Assembly: GCF_004664715.2 (NCBI RefSeq)
Contig: NC_051083.1
Location: forward strand, 120,842,971-120,906,970
Length of the DNA: 64,000 nucleotides
DNA from: Peromyscus leucopus
Taxonomy: Eukaryota; Chordata; Mammalia; Rodentia; Cricetidae
Direction of reading: 5' to 3'
Shown here: one piece after another, positions 45,291 to 58,104 of the stretch
Position numbering within the stretch: the stretch's first letter is position 1
How the letters are laid out: every line of letters starts with the position of its first letter
Made by a program: the position numbers and the translations under genes
Notes under the pieces: generated by a model
What the model was told of the DNA's origin: nothing
Databases searched by the model: none
What the model saw: the letters and a program-made list of their open reading frames with translations, nothing else

Positions 45291-46129
45291 GCTAAGAGGC
45301 AACATTTAGAGATATGTTTGAAATTACCCAATTAACTCAAACATGCATATTACCCTAATACAGCAAAAACAATGACCATAAAAAGACCAAAATGTGAATA
45401 ACAGGTTTAGTGTGTTCAGTCACCAGCACTTGCTTCTGTATAAAGTATTTCTTTCGATTTGTGACCCCAGATCAAATCCAGAAGCACAGCATGTGTCAGT
45501 TCACACTGTGTCATGTGACACACAGCTACTTAATATAACCTGACGCAGAGTGCAGAGTGACATTTCTATTGCACTGCCTTGCAACAGAAGGAAATAACAC
45601 TCTCTTTCACAAGTGGGTAATTATCTCTGCCAGCTGATATTGTTTTGCTATTTGCAGGTAGAAATGGAAAGCAGGTATGTTCTTGAGAGTACATCCTTAA
45701 AAGAAATACCTACTGGGGTAAGGAATTTGTGGGAAGCCTATTTGATAGGGTTACAGGAGTTCACATACCAGGAATGAAAGAAAATATCATGTTTAAAGAA
45801 ATATGTATGCTTGCTTTGAGAAGTAGTCTGGTTGGAAGGCAAAGTTTGAATACTTACACAAGAAACAATCTCAATGAAGTGTGGCAGCTACCGCAAGCTG
45901 AGAGCAGCTCCTTGAGAGTCTAAGACTTCCATATAGAAATGGCCATTATGAAGTTACTCCACAAAAGAGGATAAATGGTTTCACAGAAAAATAGTGTCTA
46001 CAATATTCCTAACACACACTTCTGGGCTAAACATTATTCCAAGCTCTTTATTGGTTTCAGGTCTTATACATTACAATTCCTACATAATCTACCTATTAAT
46101 ATGCTCACTTTATTGGGATATTTGTTTGC
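45291..46129. other. Unassigned DNA with CNE-like patch
   Basis: The part at 45410-45640 has enhancer-like texture: tttcgatttgtgacccc, the inverted repeat tgtgtca-tg-tgacaca around 45509-45524, and gtgggtaattatctctgcca. The part at 46015-46125 is faintly MIR-like. No gene seen. Confidence 0.35.
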
Positions 46130-46535
46130 TGGAGATCCCGTAATAAACTACCACAAACTAGGTGGCTTTGATAACAAAAATGTATTTATTGTCTTGTGGT
46201 TTGGGAGTCTAGAAGTCTGAGGGCAAGATATGTGGAGAATGGTTCCTTTCTGAGGCCAGCAAAAGAAAGCTCTCTTCTAGAGCACTCTCCTTGGCCGTTG
46301 TCCAGTCATTCATTCTCTGTCTCTTCACATTGTCTTCCCTCTATGAATATCTGTCTCTGGGGACAAATGTCTCCTTTGTATAAGAATGTCAGTACCATTG
46401 AATTAGGACCCACTATATGTTTGATTCAGTCACTTCTGTGAGACTCTTTCTCCAAATATGATCATACTCAAGGTCCTGAGGGCAAGACTGTGATATGTGA
46501 ATCTTGGGATGGGGAAGCAATTCAGCCTGTAATAT
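46130..46535 (-). mobile_element. Ancient MaLR LTR (MLT1-like)
   Basis: ataaactaccacaaactagg, tggctttgataacaaaaatg, tatttattgtcttgtggttt, gggagtctagaagtctgagg, aattaggacccactata and tctttctccaaatatgatca follow a reverse-complement MLT1 almost end to end. Confidence 0.8.
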
Positions 46536-46913
46536 CATACTGCATAATAAGACTCATCAACAGGAAAGAGAGTCTTCTCTAGCCTACCACTTTATAGCAG
46601 CTCTCAATTTTTGACATCAATATCAAAACTAAACTCTGGACTTGGAGAGGAGAATGTCTTCTCCTGAAGTGAAAAACCATCTGTACTTTTAGTCACTTCC
46701 CTACTTGACTTGTATATTGTCAATCTTAAAGCTACTTTAAAAAGAGTGGTGCTTAATATTAAATAAAGTAACAAGTACTAAAATAGTTATTTCTAATTGA
46801 GATCTAAGCATAGGGTTTTATATGTAATAAATGTTGCAGAAATATTGCTTGGATGAAATTGAAACGTACTTTCTCACCAAAGGATCTAATGTATTGAAAA
46901 AAATCTTAATTGT
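46536..46913. other. Unassigned DNA
   Basis: No recognised gene or repeat. Confidence 0.45.
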
Positions 46914-47094
46914 ATCTATTTCTTTTTCTTTTTGTTTTTTCCAGACAGGGTTTCTCTGTGTAGTTTTGGTGCCTGTCCTGGATCTCTCTCTGTAGACCAG
47001 GCTGGCCTCTAGCTCACAGAGATCTGCCTGCCTCTGCCTCCTGAGTGCTGGGACTAAAGCTGTGCGCCACCACCACCCAGCTGAATCTATTTCT
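46914..47094 (-). mobile_element. B1 SINE with target-site duplication
   Basis: Reverse-complement B1 at 46924-47084: ccagacagggtttctctgtg, ctctctgtagaccaggctgg, gagtgctgggactaaagctg. The direct repeat atctatttct lies at 46914-46923 and 47085-47094. Confidence 0.95.
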
Positions 47095-47169
47095 ATAAAT
47101 AGCCTAACTTACATTTTTAATTGCAAAGGATGATGGTAGATTGAGGTAAAATTCACAATATATTTACAC

Positions 47170-47690
47170 CAACAATTTCTTTTAAAATTTTTTTTTTTTT
47201 ACTTTAACTTCTTTATTGATTCTTTGGGAGTTTCACATCATGCACCCCAATTCTGTTCACCTCCTGGTCCTCCTGTATCCTCTCCTCACCCCTGAAGCAC
47301 CCCCACAAAAGAAAACAAAAAAAAGTAAGTAAGCAAGCAAACAAACAAGAACAAAACAACAACAACAACAACAAAACCTTTGCTTCTCCTTCTTTCCCAT
47401 CTCTCCAATACCTCTTCATTTGTCCTGGTGGCATTGGAGGCCTCATGTCCTGTCAGCTTTACTAGCAAATGTTCATTGCAATGAGTCACTGGTCTGGTTC
47501 AAGGCTTCTGTTTTTTGGTACACCATCATCACTGCAGGGTGCTGCCAAGGACCATGTCATGGTTCATGGCCAGGGTTTGGATTGGTGTATGTAGCTCCTG
47601 TTGCCACCGAGGGCCATGAGGATGCCCAAGGTCAGATCAGCCACCTGAGTCCAGGTTGGTGTCCGAGGGCAAGAAGTTCTTACTAAAATA
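47170..47690 (-). mobile_element. L1 (Lx-type) 3' UTR
   Basis: A T-rich tract (complement of poly-A), then tctttattgattctttggga, gtttcacatcatgcacccca, gaggcctcatgtcctgtcag, ccatcatcactgcagggtgc and ggtcagatcagccacctgag. This is the reverse complement of a rodent L1 3' UTR, with an (AAC)n-like A-rich stretch at 47327-47378. Confidence 0.75.
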
Positions 47691-48043
47691 ACTCATATTA
47701 TAATCTGGGCTGAGCCATGAGCCAAAATAACTACTTGTATTTGAATTCATGTCTTAGGCCTGGCCTAGATATTTAAGAACCACATTACCAACATCTTTCA
47801 GAAGAAAGAGTACAGACTGGTTGTACATAACTACAGGTACATGGAACATAGCTCACAACAACACTTTTGCTTGAGTCAATAGATAAGTGAATCTCAAGCA
47901 AATGAGGGGATGTGGGGATAGAGGTGGGGTAATGGGTGGATCATCAAATCATCCATAGAACATTGCAAACCATACCCACATCTGGATATGTTCTATTCTT
48001 TTAGGACATGTCATATTCCTTTCAGGGTATAGGAATACTCTCA
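47691..48043. other. Unassigned DNA
   Basis: No recognised gene or repeat. Confidence 0.45.
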
Positions 48044-48565
48044 GGAAAGTGTAGCAGGAATCTTAAAAGTTCTTATTAATAAAATCAAACCTGAGCCAGG
48101 TATTGGGGTGAACTGGAAGATCAGAGAACCAGAACAAGCCACAGCTACCTCACCTTGCCAGATCCTCAGCTGGTCTTCTTTCCTCAGACTGGAAGCCTCT
48201 GAGTCCTCATCCAGAATGGGTCTCAGCTGAACTGTGCTGGTAGAAACCTAAAAGTGTAACCAGCCAAATGCTTCTGGTTTCTGGTCCTCACGCCTTATAT
48301 ATCTTTCTGCTTTCTACCACTACTCCCTGGGATTAAAGGGTCGCTTTCTGGGATTAAAGGTATGAGTCACCATGCCTGGCCGTTTCCAATGTGGCCTTGA
48401 ACTCACAGAGATCCAGAGGGATTTCTACCTCTGGAGTGCTAGGATTAAAGGTGTGAGTGCCACCATTTTCTAACCTTTATATCCAGTGGCTGTTCTGTCT
48501 CTGACCCCAGATAAGTTTATTAGGGTGCACAATATTTTGGGAAACACAATACCACCACAGGAAAG
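48044..48565. mobile_element. Solo LTR-like repeat, copy 1, with 6-bp target duplication
   Basis: The element at 48050-48559 starts TGTAGCAGGAATCTTAAAAG and ends ACCACCACA. It is flanked by the perfect 6-bp direct repeat ggaaag (48044-48049, 48560-48565). TG...CA ends with a 6-bp duplication fit a class II (ERVK-type) solo LTR. It contains B1-like scraps (gggattaaaggtatgagtca). The same repeat recurs at 58742-59214. Family name and transcriptional strand not assigned. Confidence 0.75.
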
Positions 48566-49271
48566 TGTCTCAGAATTCTGATAGCAGGAAGTGGGTATAA
48601 GAGCCTGTATGTGTAAACTGAAACATTCCATGTTGTTCTGATATCAGCTTCACTTGTGATCCACCATTGAGAAGAAGTGGTATAAATTAAGATTGTGTGT
48701 GAATTCTAGATGAATTAATTATTTGTTTTGATTCATCTATAAGTAGCTACAAGCAAGGTATGTACATATATTTGCATGGGTTGTTCATTGCACAAGGGTT
48801 CCAGGCCATGGTACTGAGTGAAAACTGAGATCCAGCCCATGTTCTAGAACCTTTGTTTTGTGATGTATCTATATTTCTTGATCCCCACACTAATACAGTG
48901 TACTTCACCTCTAAGAGGAGTTATCAAGGTTCCTGTGTTTGTTTACAACTTCCTTATTTCCAGAAATTATGTGAAATCCAACAACTTATCACAGTATCTT
49001 GAAATTCTCTAATAAAGGGCATGTTTTCAGTGGATTTAAATATGCATTTAATCCTGTGTCAAACTTTGTGTTGTACTTTGAGGGTCAGATATGTGTACAA
49101 AAGAGTTGTTACTCTCAAAGAATTTCTAGAGCAACAAAGAAAGCAGACAAGTAAACATACCATCACAGGAAGTTTGACAGGTGTGATGATAAAGATATTT
49201 TGGAGGAATTTGGGGCATCATGGAGGACACCCAACTCTATCTGTTCTTGGAATGCACATGAATGAGTGTGA

Positions 49272-49273
<2 letters not shown>
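48566..49273. other. Unassigned DNA
   Basis: No recognised gene or repeat. Confidence 0.45.

Positions 49274-49312
<39 letters not shown>
49274..49312. repeat. (CA)n microsatellite
   Basis: About 19 CA units, 160 bases before a (TG)n of similar length. Confidence 0.95.
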
Positions 49313-49313
<1 letters not shown>

Positions 49314-49469
49314 CTGTGTATATTGGAGAAAAGACTGTAAAACTTCCAGAGAGGAGGGAAAGATTGAGATTTGAAAGATGAGTAACTCAATTAACCTTTC
49401 AAATATGCAGACAAAGTAAGGAGGAGACTTTTAACCTGGATAATACTAAAACCAAAAAATAACCCAAGA

Positions 49470-49471
<2 letters not shown>

Positions 49472-49513
<42 letters not shown>
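49472..49513. repeat. (TG)n microsatellite
   Basis: About 21 TG units, complementary to the CA run at 49274-49312. Confidence 0.95.
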
Positions 49514-49515
<2 letters not shown>

Positions 49516-50394
49516 ATGTTGAGGATTGATGATGAGGGCCAAAATTGGAGAGGTACTAAGGGTGAACAGATGATTGATGGGAAGAAAACACTCTCTTCTA
49601 CTGCTGTTCTATAGAGGATGCTTGCCAAGGGGCCAAGCCTGAAAGGAACAAGAAGGTTTAGAGGATTGTGAGAAGATTCCACATGAAAGATGAGATAAAT
49701 CTAGCTTTCCACTTGCTTTTGTTGGTAATGCTTGATTAAAACAGCACCATGTTCAGCCTTTAAGAATTGCTAGGGATTGCTATTATGGTACAATACCAGA
49801 GCAGAGTAGTTGTTACTGAAATCATAAATTACATGAAGTTTAAATTACTTACTGTTTGACTCTTTACAGAAAGAATGAGTTAACCTATAGACTATGGCAA
49901 TGACTGGGTATAAAAAGAAGGAGAAAATTGTGAGTACAATTGATGGGCTTTTCTATACTATATTTATTTGTCATTCCCTAAAATTTTCAACCATGTAATA
50001 AACAGAAGCATATAGTGAATAAAATTGCCTAAATTTTGTATTTGATAGCATTTTGCCATGTATGTCCCACTTCGTTTTTCCCTGAATTACATGACTACAA
50101 GTATTTAGCCTGTAGACATGTTTATCTGATTAAAAACTTAATAACATCTAGCAACATAATCATAATATGCCTTATGAACCTAATAAATTAATACGAATTC
50201 AACAATATTAAGAGGCATTAATTTTTCAATCCTCTTATTTTCACCACTGCTTTTCTTAGCTGTTTATTCAAACATGGTTAAGGATTTAATTTGATAAGAA
50301 AACCTTTATAGGGTTCTTACTGGTCTTTGTGGGAATCACATAGCAAAGAAACTCAAAGAATTATTTCCTTGAAAATGCTTCTCAACCTGAAGAA
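49514..50394. other. Unassigned AT-rich DNA
   Basis: No recognised gene or repeat. Confidence 0.45.
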
Positions 50395-50500
50395 GTTTGT
50401 ACTATTACCCACTTTACTTAACAGACACACACACCACTATTCAGAAAATTGCTTTGCCTAAATAACACATCTAGTGAATAACAGATCCTGGCCTTGGAAT
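50395..50500 (+). mobile_element. MIR fragment
   Basis: gtactattacccactttact, ttgctttgcctaaataacac and gtgaataacagatcctggcc fit the MIR 3' half on the plus strand. A B1 cuts it at the right. Confidence 0.6.
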
Positions 50501-50503
50501 TCA

Positions 50504-50678
50504 GTACTTTCTTTTTCCTTGCTTTTTCCTCAGACATGTTTTCTCCGTGTAACACTCCTGGCTGTCCTGGAACTCGCTTTTGTAGACCAGGCTGGCCTCG
50601 AACTCACAGAGATCCTCCTGCCTCTGACTCCCAAGTGCTGGGATTAAAGGCGTGCGCCACCACTACCTGGCTGTACTT
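50504..50678 (-). mobile_element. B1 SINE with short target-site duplication
   Basis: Reverse-complement B1 at 50511-50672: gtagaccaggctggcctcga, actcacagagatcctcctgc, caagtgctgggattaaaggc. The direct repeat gtactt(t) lies at 50504-50510 and 50673-50678. It inserted into a MIR. Confidence 0.95.
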
Positions 50679-52044
50679 ATTTTTTTCTATGATCCTTCAT
50701 AGGATGTGATTTAAAAGACTTGGTGCCACATGTGAGTTGTGGAGGAGAGAGCAGTGATCAAGGACAAAGCTCACATAGTTTTGGACCAGAGAGCTAAGAT
50801 ACACTTACTAAAAGAGAAGATATTAAAAAGAGCAAGTTTTTGCTTAATCAACAATTCAGTTTTGAAATGAATGTGCTGATGTGCTGATGCATTATAAATA
50901 CAACGTTTAGAAAGCTCTATAGGGTCAGGGTGAAAAGGTAAAGTTAGAGGCCAGAGGACTAGCTAGGGTGGCAGATTTGTGGCTATGGAGAGGCATGGTG
51001 GTTCTGATCTATTTGCTATTGGTAAGGTACTTCAGCTCCATTTGCTGAGGTTGAGGTCAGTAAGAGAAGACAATCAAAAGAAGGCTAGAGTGCTCAGGAT
51101 GCAAGGTGTAAGGCAGAGGACAATGGAAAGGGATTGGCAAACTCTAAGGGAGGCCATTCACAAATTCACCTGGTTTCTCTATGGCAAGCAGATATATGGT
51201 CAAAGGTAGAGGCAAAGAGAACTATTTAAGAAAGGACTTCACTGCTCTGGGTGGGAAAAGTCAATTACCTTAACTAGAGATGAAGCTATGAGTAGGGGAC
51301 AGTTTTGAGAAGTGCTAGGTGCCATAGTAGGTAATGGAGCCAGTTTAACAAGCTACAATTATGACACTCTTTGCTTGCCTATGCCCTCTTCATTCTAGGT
51401 AGGATTATGGCTTCTTTGAAAAACAGAGTATGGGAGAAATGGCATTGTGAGTTCTGAGGCTTGCTCACCTCCTTTTCTGGATCATTTGCTCTTGGAGCTC
51501 TGAGATGTTGCATAAGAAGACAAACTACCCAGATGTCTAAATACTGGAGAGGGCCCAGATAGCCTTTTCTATGGAAGGTCCACTTGAATCCTCTTATGCT
51601 ATTTCTCCCAGGCACAAAACATATAATTGATAAAGCCAGCTTCGAAACAGAACACCCCACCACAGGTATTATAGTCCAGCTGTTCTTGTCACTTAACCAG
51701 TCAGTTGTGACGTTGATCTGAGAGTCTCCAGCTGTTCACAAGTGGAAAAGTGCTGACCCTGTTGTGTCCTTTTCAGATTCTTCACCCAGAAAATCTAGGA
51801 ACATGAGAAAATGTTTCTTTAGCGTCACCAGGTTCTAAGATGGGATTGTGATACAGCTATTGAGAATCAGAACCAGGCTGACTATGGAGATGTATAAAAT
51901 ACAGTTTTTGCCTTCCAAGAGCCCGAGTTTACAATCTAAGGAAGGACAGGAAAAAAATCACACCAGAAAAATGAAAAGAACAACAGAAAAATGTTAGTCG
52001 TTGTTTCAGACATATACTATGAAAATAGTGAACAAAAGCAGCTA
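50679..52044. other. Unassigned DNA
   Basis: About 1.4 kb without a recognised gene or confident repeat. 51895-51960 is faintly L2/MIR-like. Confidence 0.45.
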
Positions 52045-52255
52045 ATAATAGCAATGGCTAACTTTATCCAATTGCTCCTAAATTATTTCCATATTAAATG
52101 AGGAAAGCTACTTACCTATGTGCTTCACCACAACTTTTTGAGACACAGAAATATACTGAGCACATTTTAGATGAAAAATTAAAGACATAGACATGATAAG
52201 TAATCTCAAGTCTCAAAAATTTGGTTTTGAACACTTATGTTGGACTTCTTGCCTG
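52045..52255 (+). mobile_element. MIR SINE (diverged)
   Basis: agcaatggctaactttatcc, tgagacacagaaatatactg and gataagtaatctcaagtctc follow MIR order loosely on the plus strand. Confidence 0.5.
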
Positions 52256-54169
52256 GCACCTGTAAGACATAGCACTTCATTTCTTAGTGACTGGAGAATG
52301 AAGAAGCTGAAAACATGGACTTTCCATGCATGTTACCTTCCTTCTTAAGGAAATTTGATGGGTTTTTAATGGTAAGAGAATGATGGCAAAATCAGTGTTC
52401 AATATAATCTTAAAAATGATAACAAGTGCACCCTTTCTTTCACATTTTTGTTTTAGTTTAGACTCCCTATTTGTGTCCAAAGCAAAGTTCATCTGGCAGC
52501 CCTGCTTCTACACACAAGCAAAGAAATTTAAATAGAGTGTTTCCTGAGATGAGTATCCACAGCAACAAGGCAGCAGCAGCATCTTGTGGATTGTAAAGAG
52601 AAAGGCACCTTTGGAGTTTTCTATGCTCCATCTCTTTCAAACGATACTGCACAGCATAATGAGTCTGCCTTCTTGGGACCCTTCTTCATCATCTTCAACC
52701 TGATTATATTCTTGACCTAAAGATATTGCTTGCTCTAGATGGACAGACTGACTACTCTCCTTTTACGGTGACTCAGCAGTTTCCACTTATTAATTTGGAT
52801 TTCCTAGGACACTCCAGCCAGAAACCATTCCTAACTCTCCTGCTATCCTTGCACGTGTAGTTGGACCCTTATTTTGCTTATGTGATAAGCTCCCTCTGCT
52901 CCCTCCTCAACACATATCTCTGTACAAACCTGGCCTCGGCTGGCTTCCCAAGTCATCTTGGAGGAGGACATGCCACTTGTCTTTGAGGCTATGTATCTTG
53001 TGGGTGCTGCTGCTTTGCGTGTGCTACATCACTTTCATAATACAATTAACAAATCGCCATTGTCAGTTGCCTGTACTCTCTTCTCCAACAGCAACAACAA
53101 AATGAAGAATATGTCTCCTGTGTCTTGGAAAGGGTAATATTTTATTTTTTGGTTCCACGCCAAATTGTAGGTTTATTTTGATCTCTTCCAGTAGACTTCG
53201 CTTTCTTGAATCTCTCACCAGTTTCCCACAACCCTCAGAACTTTCTTCTTCACACTCATTCCTTCCTTGCAAGTCTCAGACTGGGAGGAAGCCTGGCACT
53301 CCCAGTTCAATGTTCCAGCCCCCACTGGTTGCTTTCCTTCATCCTGTTCCTAGACAGCCCCACCTGTGCCCATTTCAGAGATACCAGCCTAGGTCACCCA
53401 TGGAAAATAACGACTGGACCTTTTTCATGGAGTTGTTCCTCCTGTCTCAACCTGAAATCAACACATTTGAAGCATGGTCCTCCCTTAAGGCTTTTCCTTT
53501 CGTGACAATGACTGTGCTGCGGAGTTGCCTTTGACTTCTCCTTTCTGTCACCAATTATGTGCTTGAGGCATAGAAATCCACACTAATATTAGCATAAGAA
53601 AAAGTAATTAGGAGTGCACACCTGCCACATATACACACAAATCACACAGTGCATTCTCGGAACCAAATCTGAGTGATTTTTGGATTATTTATTGATTGGG
53701 CACAATACATGCTCAGACTCAGATTGCTAAGAGTATACATTAACAGCCCTTTTTGGAGTTATTGCCTGGCATCCTAATAGAGGTTACATTGTGGAGCAGC
53801 CATCTTATTTAATAACATAAAATTTGGGATACTCCTTTCTTCTCAGCCAGAAGAAAGCAATGTTCAAGCCATGTTAATTGATGTGTTTTGATCAAGAAGA
53901 AGGCAAGGTTAGTGTGAGGCTTATTTGCACAGTGACTAAGTGGAAGAGTCAACACATCAGTCTTTTTGAGCCCACCACAGAACTCTCATTTCCATTCTTG
54001 TATCCCACAACTGACACTCTAAGTAGCTCAGATTCAAATGCAAATGCAAACACAAGAATCCAGACACACTTTGAAATCAATAACATCGTTTTGTCAGGCA
54101 ATTCATTTAGTATTTCTAAAAAACCAGTGAAGTTTAAAAAACAAGGGAGTTGAAAGCTTGCTTTCCTGT
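52256..54169. other. Unassigned DNA
   Basis: About 1.9 kb. At 53178-53534 two plus-strand frames (118 and 99 codons) stay open together in pyrimidine-rich, Ser/Pro/Leu-coding DNA. There is no recognisable domain or splice context, so no gene is called. Confidence 0.4.
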
Positions 54170-54290
54170 TCCTTGAGTTTTAATGAGCCTATTCCTCACT
54201 CTGGGACAGAGGCGCCCTCATTATAACTTGTCAATAAAGCATTAGCACCCAAGATGGAGGGAGCTCCATCATTCTGGCTAATTTTCTTTC
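54170..54290. promoter_or_regulatory. Candidate conserved non-coding element (weak)
   Basis: gttttaatgagcctattcct, gaggcgccctcattataact and gtcaataaagcattagcacc form a short CNE-like patch with retained CpG. Inference only. Confidence 0.25.
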
Positions 54291-56044
54291 CTTTTTTCCC
54301 ATCTGGACATAGTTGAAAAGTCTTCTATTGGGAAACCTAACCATTTATTTGAACTCTTTCTTTCTAAATCATAGACTTAGCTACTTAAGAATAGCACACG
54401 ACTCTTACCATGTCAGTAAAGACATTTCAGGCCAAGATTTTTTATGTTGGGATATTATGTGCTCATAATCCTGATGCTGCCTGTCCCCTCTCCCAAATGA
54501 ACTCCGCACATCTGTGCCAAGAGGCGGAAACAGCACTGTGAGAGGGCACTCCACACTGCCTGAGCACTTTTGTCCTTCCTCTTACCCATACTTTGCAGTC
54601 GCCTGCAAAACAGGAAAATCAGAGACAGGTTTCTTTTTCCAGAGGGGGCTTTAGCTAAAGATGAGCGTGGGGCTAGTGGGGAGAGCATTGCACCTGGACT
54701 TTTGTATATCAGCATCTGTTTCACTTGCTACCACCACACATGTGAGAAAAAGCAGAGTGCTCATCACCCTGTTTTCCTTTGCTGTGTCTGATAGGTGGTT
54801 TCACATATTGTCATATTACACAGGTTACTTTTCATTGCTTTCAATGACTCAACCTCATTGATCATTATATATTTCCATGATGTAAGATTTTAAAAATAAA
54901 ATATGCCTACCCCTCCTCACCCCAATCTGCTGTATAGTCCTGGATTCAGTCTAATCTAGTGTATGTAATAGACATTCAATCACACAGCACTCTTCAGTTC
55001 CATAGACTCTGAATGATATCCCAAATGGGATCTAATGGTGAGAGTCAGTATCTTTAGGTGGATCTGTTCATTTCCAAGAGCTACTTATAGTAGTACAATA
55101 GATTCAGAAGTAGGAATATTCATGGTTTTTCAGATTCTACCAAATCCATGCCCTATGACAATCTACAGATGCACCCATTTAGCAAATAGGTATGTAATTC
55201 CTTGACAATTGTTATGAACAAACACTGTGTATCAGACACTGTGTTTTGCAACTGGTACACAAAGGAGAATATACAAAATGCCTAGTTTTAGGAAGATGAA
55301 CAGAAAATATACTAAGTTGTATTAGTTGTTCAAATAGGAGAAACTGAAAAAAAAAGAAGTGTTAAGAGGAATGACTAAGAATCTGGGCTGTCTTGACTCA
55401 AATAGTTTTCTGTTTCCTTTGTCTATATTGATTTTACATAACTGTGTATGTCAGGGCTTCGAAAATGATGCCCAAGGTTTAGCACATTGCCATGATAAAC
55501 ATTTTGAGCTGAAGGATATTGGAAGGCTTCAGAGGTAGCCTCAGCACCAAGTCTTTCCCCCAAAGCCATTCATAGGAAGCAGAGTTCCCCCTTCCACAGA
55601 GTGTGTCACAGAGATAGTATTACTTGGACCTTCCATTTCTTTTCTGTGTAGGAGCTGGCCATAAAACAGTTCTCTCATCTACCTTTTCTGAAAGCAGATC
55701 TTAAGACTTTCATGATAGTGGGTCCTGCACTACACAAAGAAAGGCAAAGAAGGCCAGGGAGCGCCTGAACAGATAGACCTGGCGATATTTCCCTCCTCAG
55801 TCAACTAGCATTAAAACCAAATTCTTTTGTCCAATCACACATCTATATAACTATGTATCTTCACCAATTATAAGCACAAAAGTACCTCCACCAGATCTTT
55901 ATGTCTTCATTTCTTTGGGGATTTGTATATATGCACACTCATAGTGTATGTGTGTGGAGGTATGTGAAGTTGTATCTTATATATGTATATGCATGTGCAC
56001 AAAGCCCAGAACATTAGTACTGGGTGTCCTCAATCACTCCCACC
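54291..56044. other. Unassigned DNA
   Basis: About 1.75 kb without a recognised gene or confident repeat. 55220-55300 is faintly MIR/L2-like. Confidence 0.45.
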
Positions 56045-56257
56045 TTCTTTTTTGAGACAGTTCCTCTCACTGAACCCAGAGATCACTAATTTATCTATAT
56101 TAGCTGGCCAGTAAGCTCCTGGGATTCAACTTCCTAATGGGTGAGACTATAGGCATATGCTGCCTATTGGGATTTTTACATGGGTGCTGGAGATCCAAAT
56201 TCAAGATCTTATGCTTGGGTGGCAAGCACTTGATCAACTTAACTATCTCACCAGCCA
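56045..56257 (-). mobile_element. B4-type SINE
   Basis: ttttttgagacagttcctct, cactgaacccagagatcact, gctggccagtaagctcctgg, catgggtgctggagatccaa and ggcaagcacttgatcaactt, then catctcaccagcc-like text. This is a nearly full-length reverse-complement B4 with both the B1-like and tRNA-derived parts. Confidence 0.85.
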
Positions 56258-56714
56258 TTGTTTCTTCATTTCAGAAAATTCATATATCATGTAAAATTCA
56301 ATCAATGCACCATGTCTTTTCTTTTGTTAGCCTATCATTTGTTCTGGGGACATTGGTTGGTTACCTTTTGATGGATGATGAGAGGGACCACACTTTTTTT
56401 TAACATTGCATGAGTCAGAACACTTTGCATAGACGTGTCTTTGAAATAGCCATAGATACATAGCAAAGTTGTGTTGAATGTCACCTTTGTTTTTTTTCTT
56501 AATCATACAATAATCTCCACCACAAAATTTGATTACATTTACCACATTTGGAGAGAGTATTTGATTGCAGCAAGACTCCAAATTCAACAAGGTCCTCTCT
56601 GTTAGTTAAGTTTGAGACTATATCCTGGCAGGATACTTTATTGATTTGGGGCTTTCTTCTTTGCTTCATTCTAGAAGCAATGTGTTTTTTAAAATAATCA
56701 ATCATGTCTGTGTT
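56258..56714. other. Unassigned DNA
   Basis: No recognised gene or repeat. Confidence 0.45.
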
Positions 56715-56885
56715 AAAATTCTGACTCTGATTCTTGCTAGTGTGTGGCCATGAAGAAATTATTTAGTTTAGCTTTTTTTCCTGAAAAACAGAAAAAAACT
56801 TAATATCTTGAAATTTAAACTGACTAACACAAATGGGAAGTCTGTGCTCAAGGCACAGTAAATAATCAGCAAATAGCAGAGATTT
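56715..56885 (-). mobile_element. MIR SINE
   Basis: tctgactctgattcttgcta, gtgtgtggccatgaagaaat, ctcaaggcacagtaaataat. Reverse-complement MIR order. Confidence 0.6.
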
Positions 56886-56937
56886 CTTTTATTATACTGG
56901 CTCTCTGCTTAAGAAAACATGGAAATGAAAATGCCCA

Positions 56938-57060
56938 GGTTCTAATCCTGGCTATGAAACTAGCCCCATGATTTTGCTTAAACTGCTAGAGCCTACATTT
57001 CTACCTGAATAGTAACAACAGTTGCCTACATGACTTTCAATATTTCTTTCACTGCTAGCA
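56938..57060 (-). mobile_element. MIR fragment
   Basis: gttctaatcctggctatgaa and acatttctacctgaatagta, then caacagttgcctacatga, resemble the reverse-complement MIR 3' half. Same orientation as the MIR just upstream. Confidence 0.5.
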
Positions 57061-58104
57061 GTCTATGGTTGACTTAGCCACTTGGAATGACTTTGTGAGC
57101 TCTTGGGCATGACAGTCACTGTGGATGTCCCGCAGGGTCTAGAAGCACCCTACTTCCTGTGCAGTATCAAGATAATGCTGTGCTTCCAAAAAGAGGTTCC
57201 AAAGGCTGTAAAAATGATGTCCCTGAAGGTCTTGTAATGATTTGTTACCCAGAGTTTTAAATGGAATATGTAACTGCTGAGGAGGCAAAGTCTTCTATTA
57301 ACCCCATAGGGGTTCTCTTAACTATGTAGAACTAAAGAGATTGTCACTCAAAAGAGATCTTAATTCTAGGGTTTATTCAGTTATGCTTCTTTTTTTTTTT
57401 CCTAGCAAAGACGCTGAAATAAAAAAGGAAAGATCAAGCATCTTGCCATTACTGTTCAAAATTTCTGTGAACTTGTTAACCCTGTGATATTCTCCGAAGC
57501 ATTTGAAGTGCTCATTACAAAACTACCTTGAACATAAGCACTTCAAAACTCCTTAAAGGCATCATAAAATCACACGCAATTTCAGTTATTTCTCTGCAAA
57601 GAAGCATAATGTCAGACATGAGTCAAATTAACCACCACATTCTGCTATCCACAGAGGCTCACATCCTTATCACTCTCATCTCTGTTGCCAGTACTCCTTA
57701 ATGCTTGTTTGCATTTTCATGATGTCTGAGGCAAAGGGTCTCATACATTAGTGATCTCTTACATGGCATTCCCCTGGTTGTGTCTTTGTATTTTTTCAGG
57801 GTTAAAGCGAGCTAGTCTTCTCTTGACTTTTCCTTCAACAAGCAAGAAACAAGAGCAAAATAAGATCTGTGAACCCCTATGGGAATTTTTTAACTGTACT
57901 TTCAAAATTCAACCTATAAATATCACCTCTGTACAGTATTATCCAGGCAAGTTCACAGAGTGAAGAAAGCAACTGACTGGGTATGCTAGAGGAGTTCTCA
58001 AAAATGCTGCAATAGTCTCCTGTTACCTGCTTCAAGAGCTTCAGTGGATGCCTGAAATCCTGAGTAATATTAAACCCTATATAAAGTGCTCTCTTCTCTC
58101 TACA
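57061..58104. other. Unassigned DNA
   Basis: About 1 kb without a recognised gene or repeat. The 119-codon minus frame at 57877-58236 runs out of a MaLR LTR and is not a gene. Confidence 0.45.
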
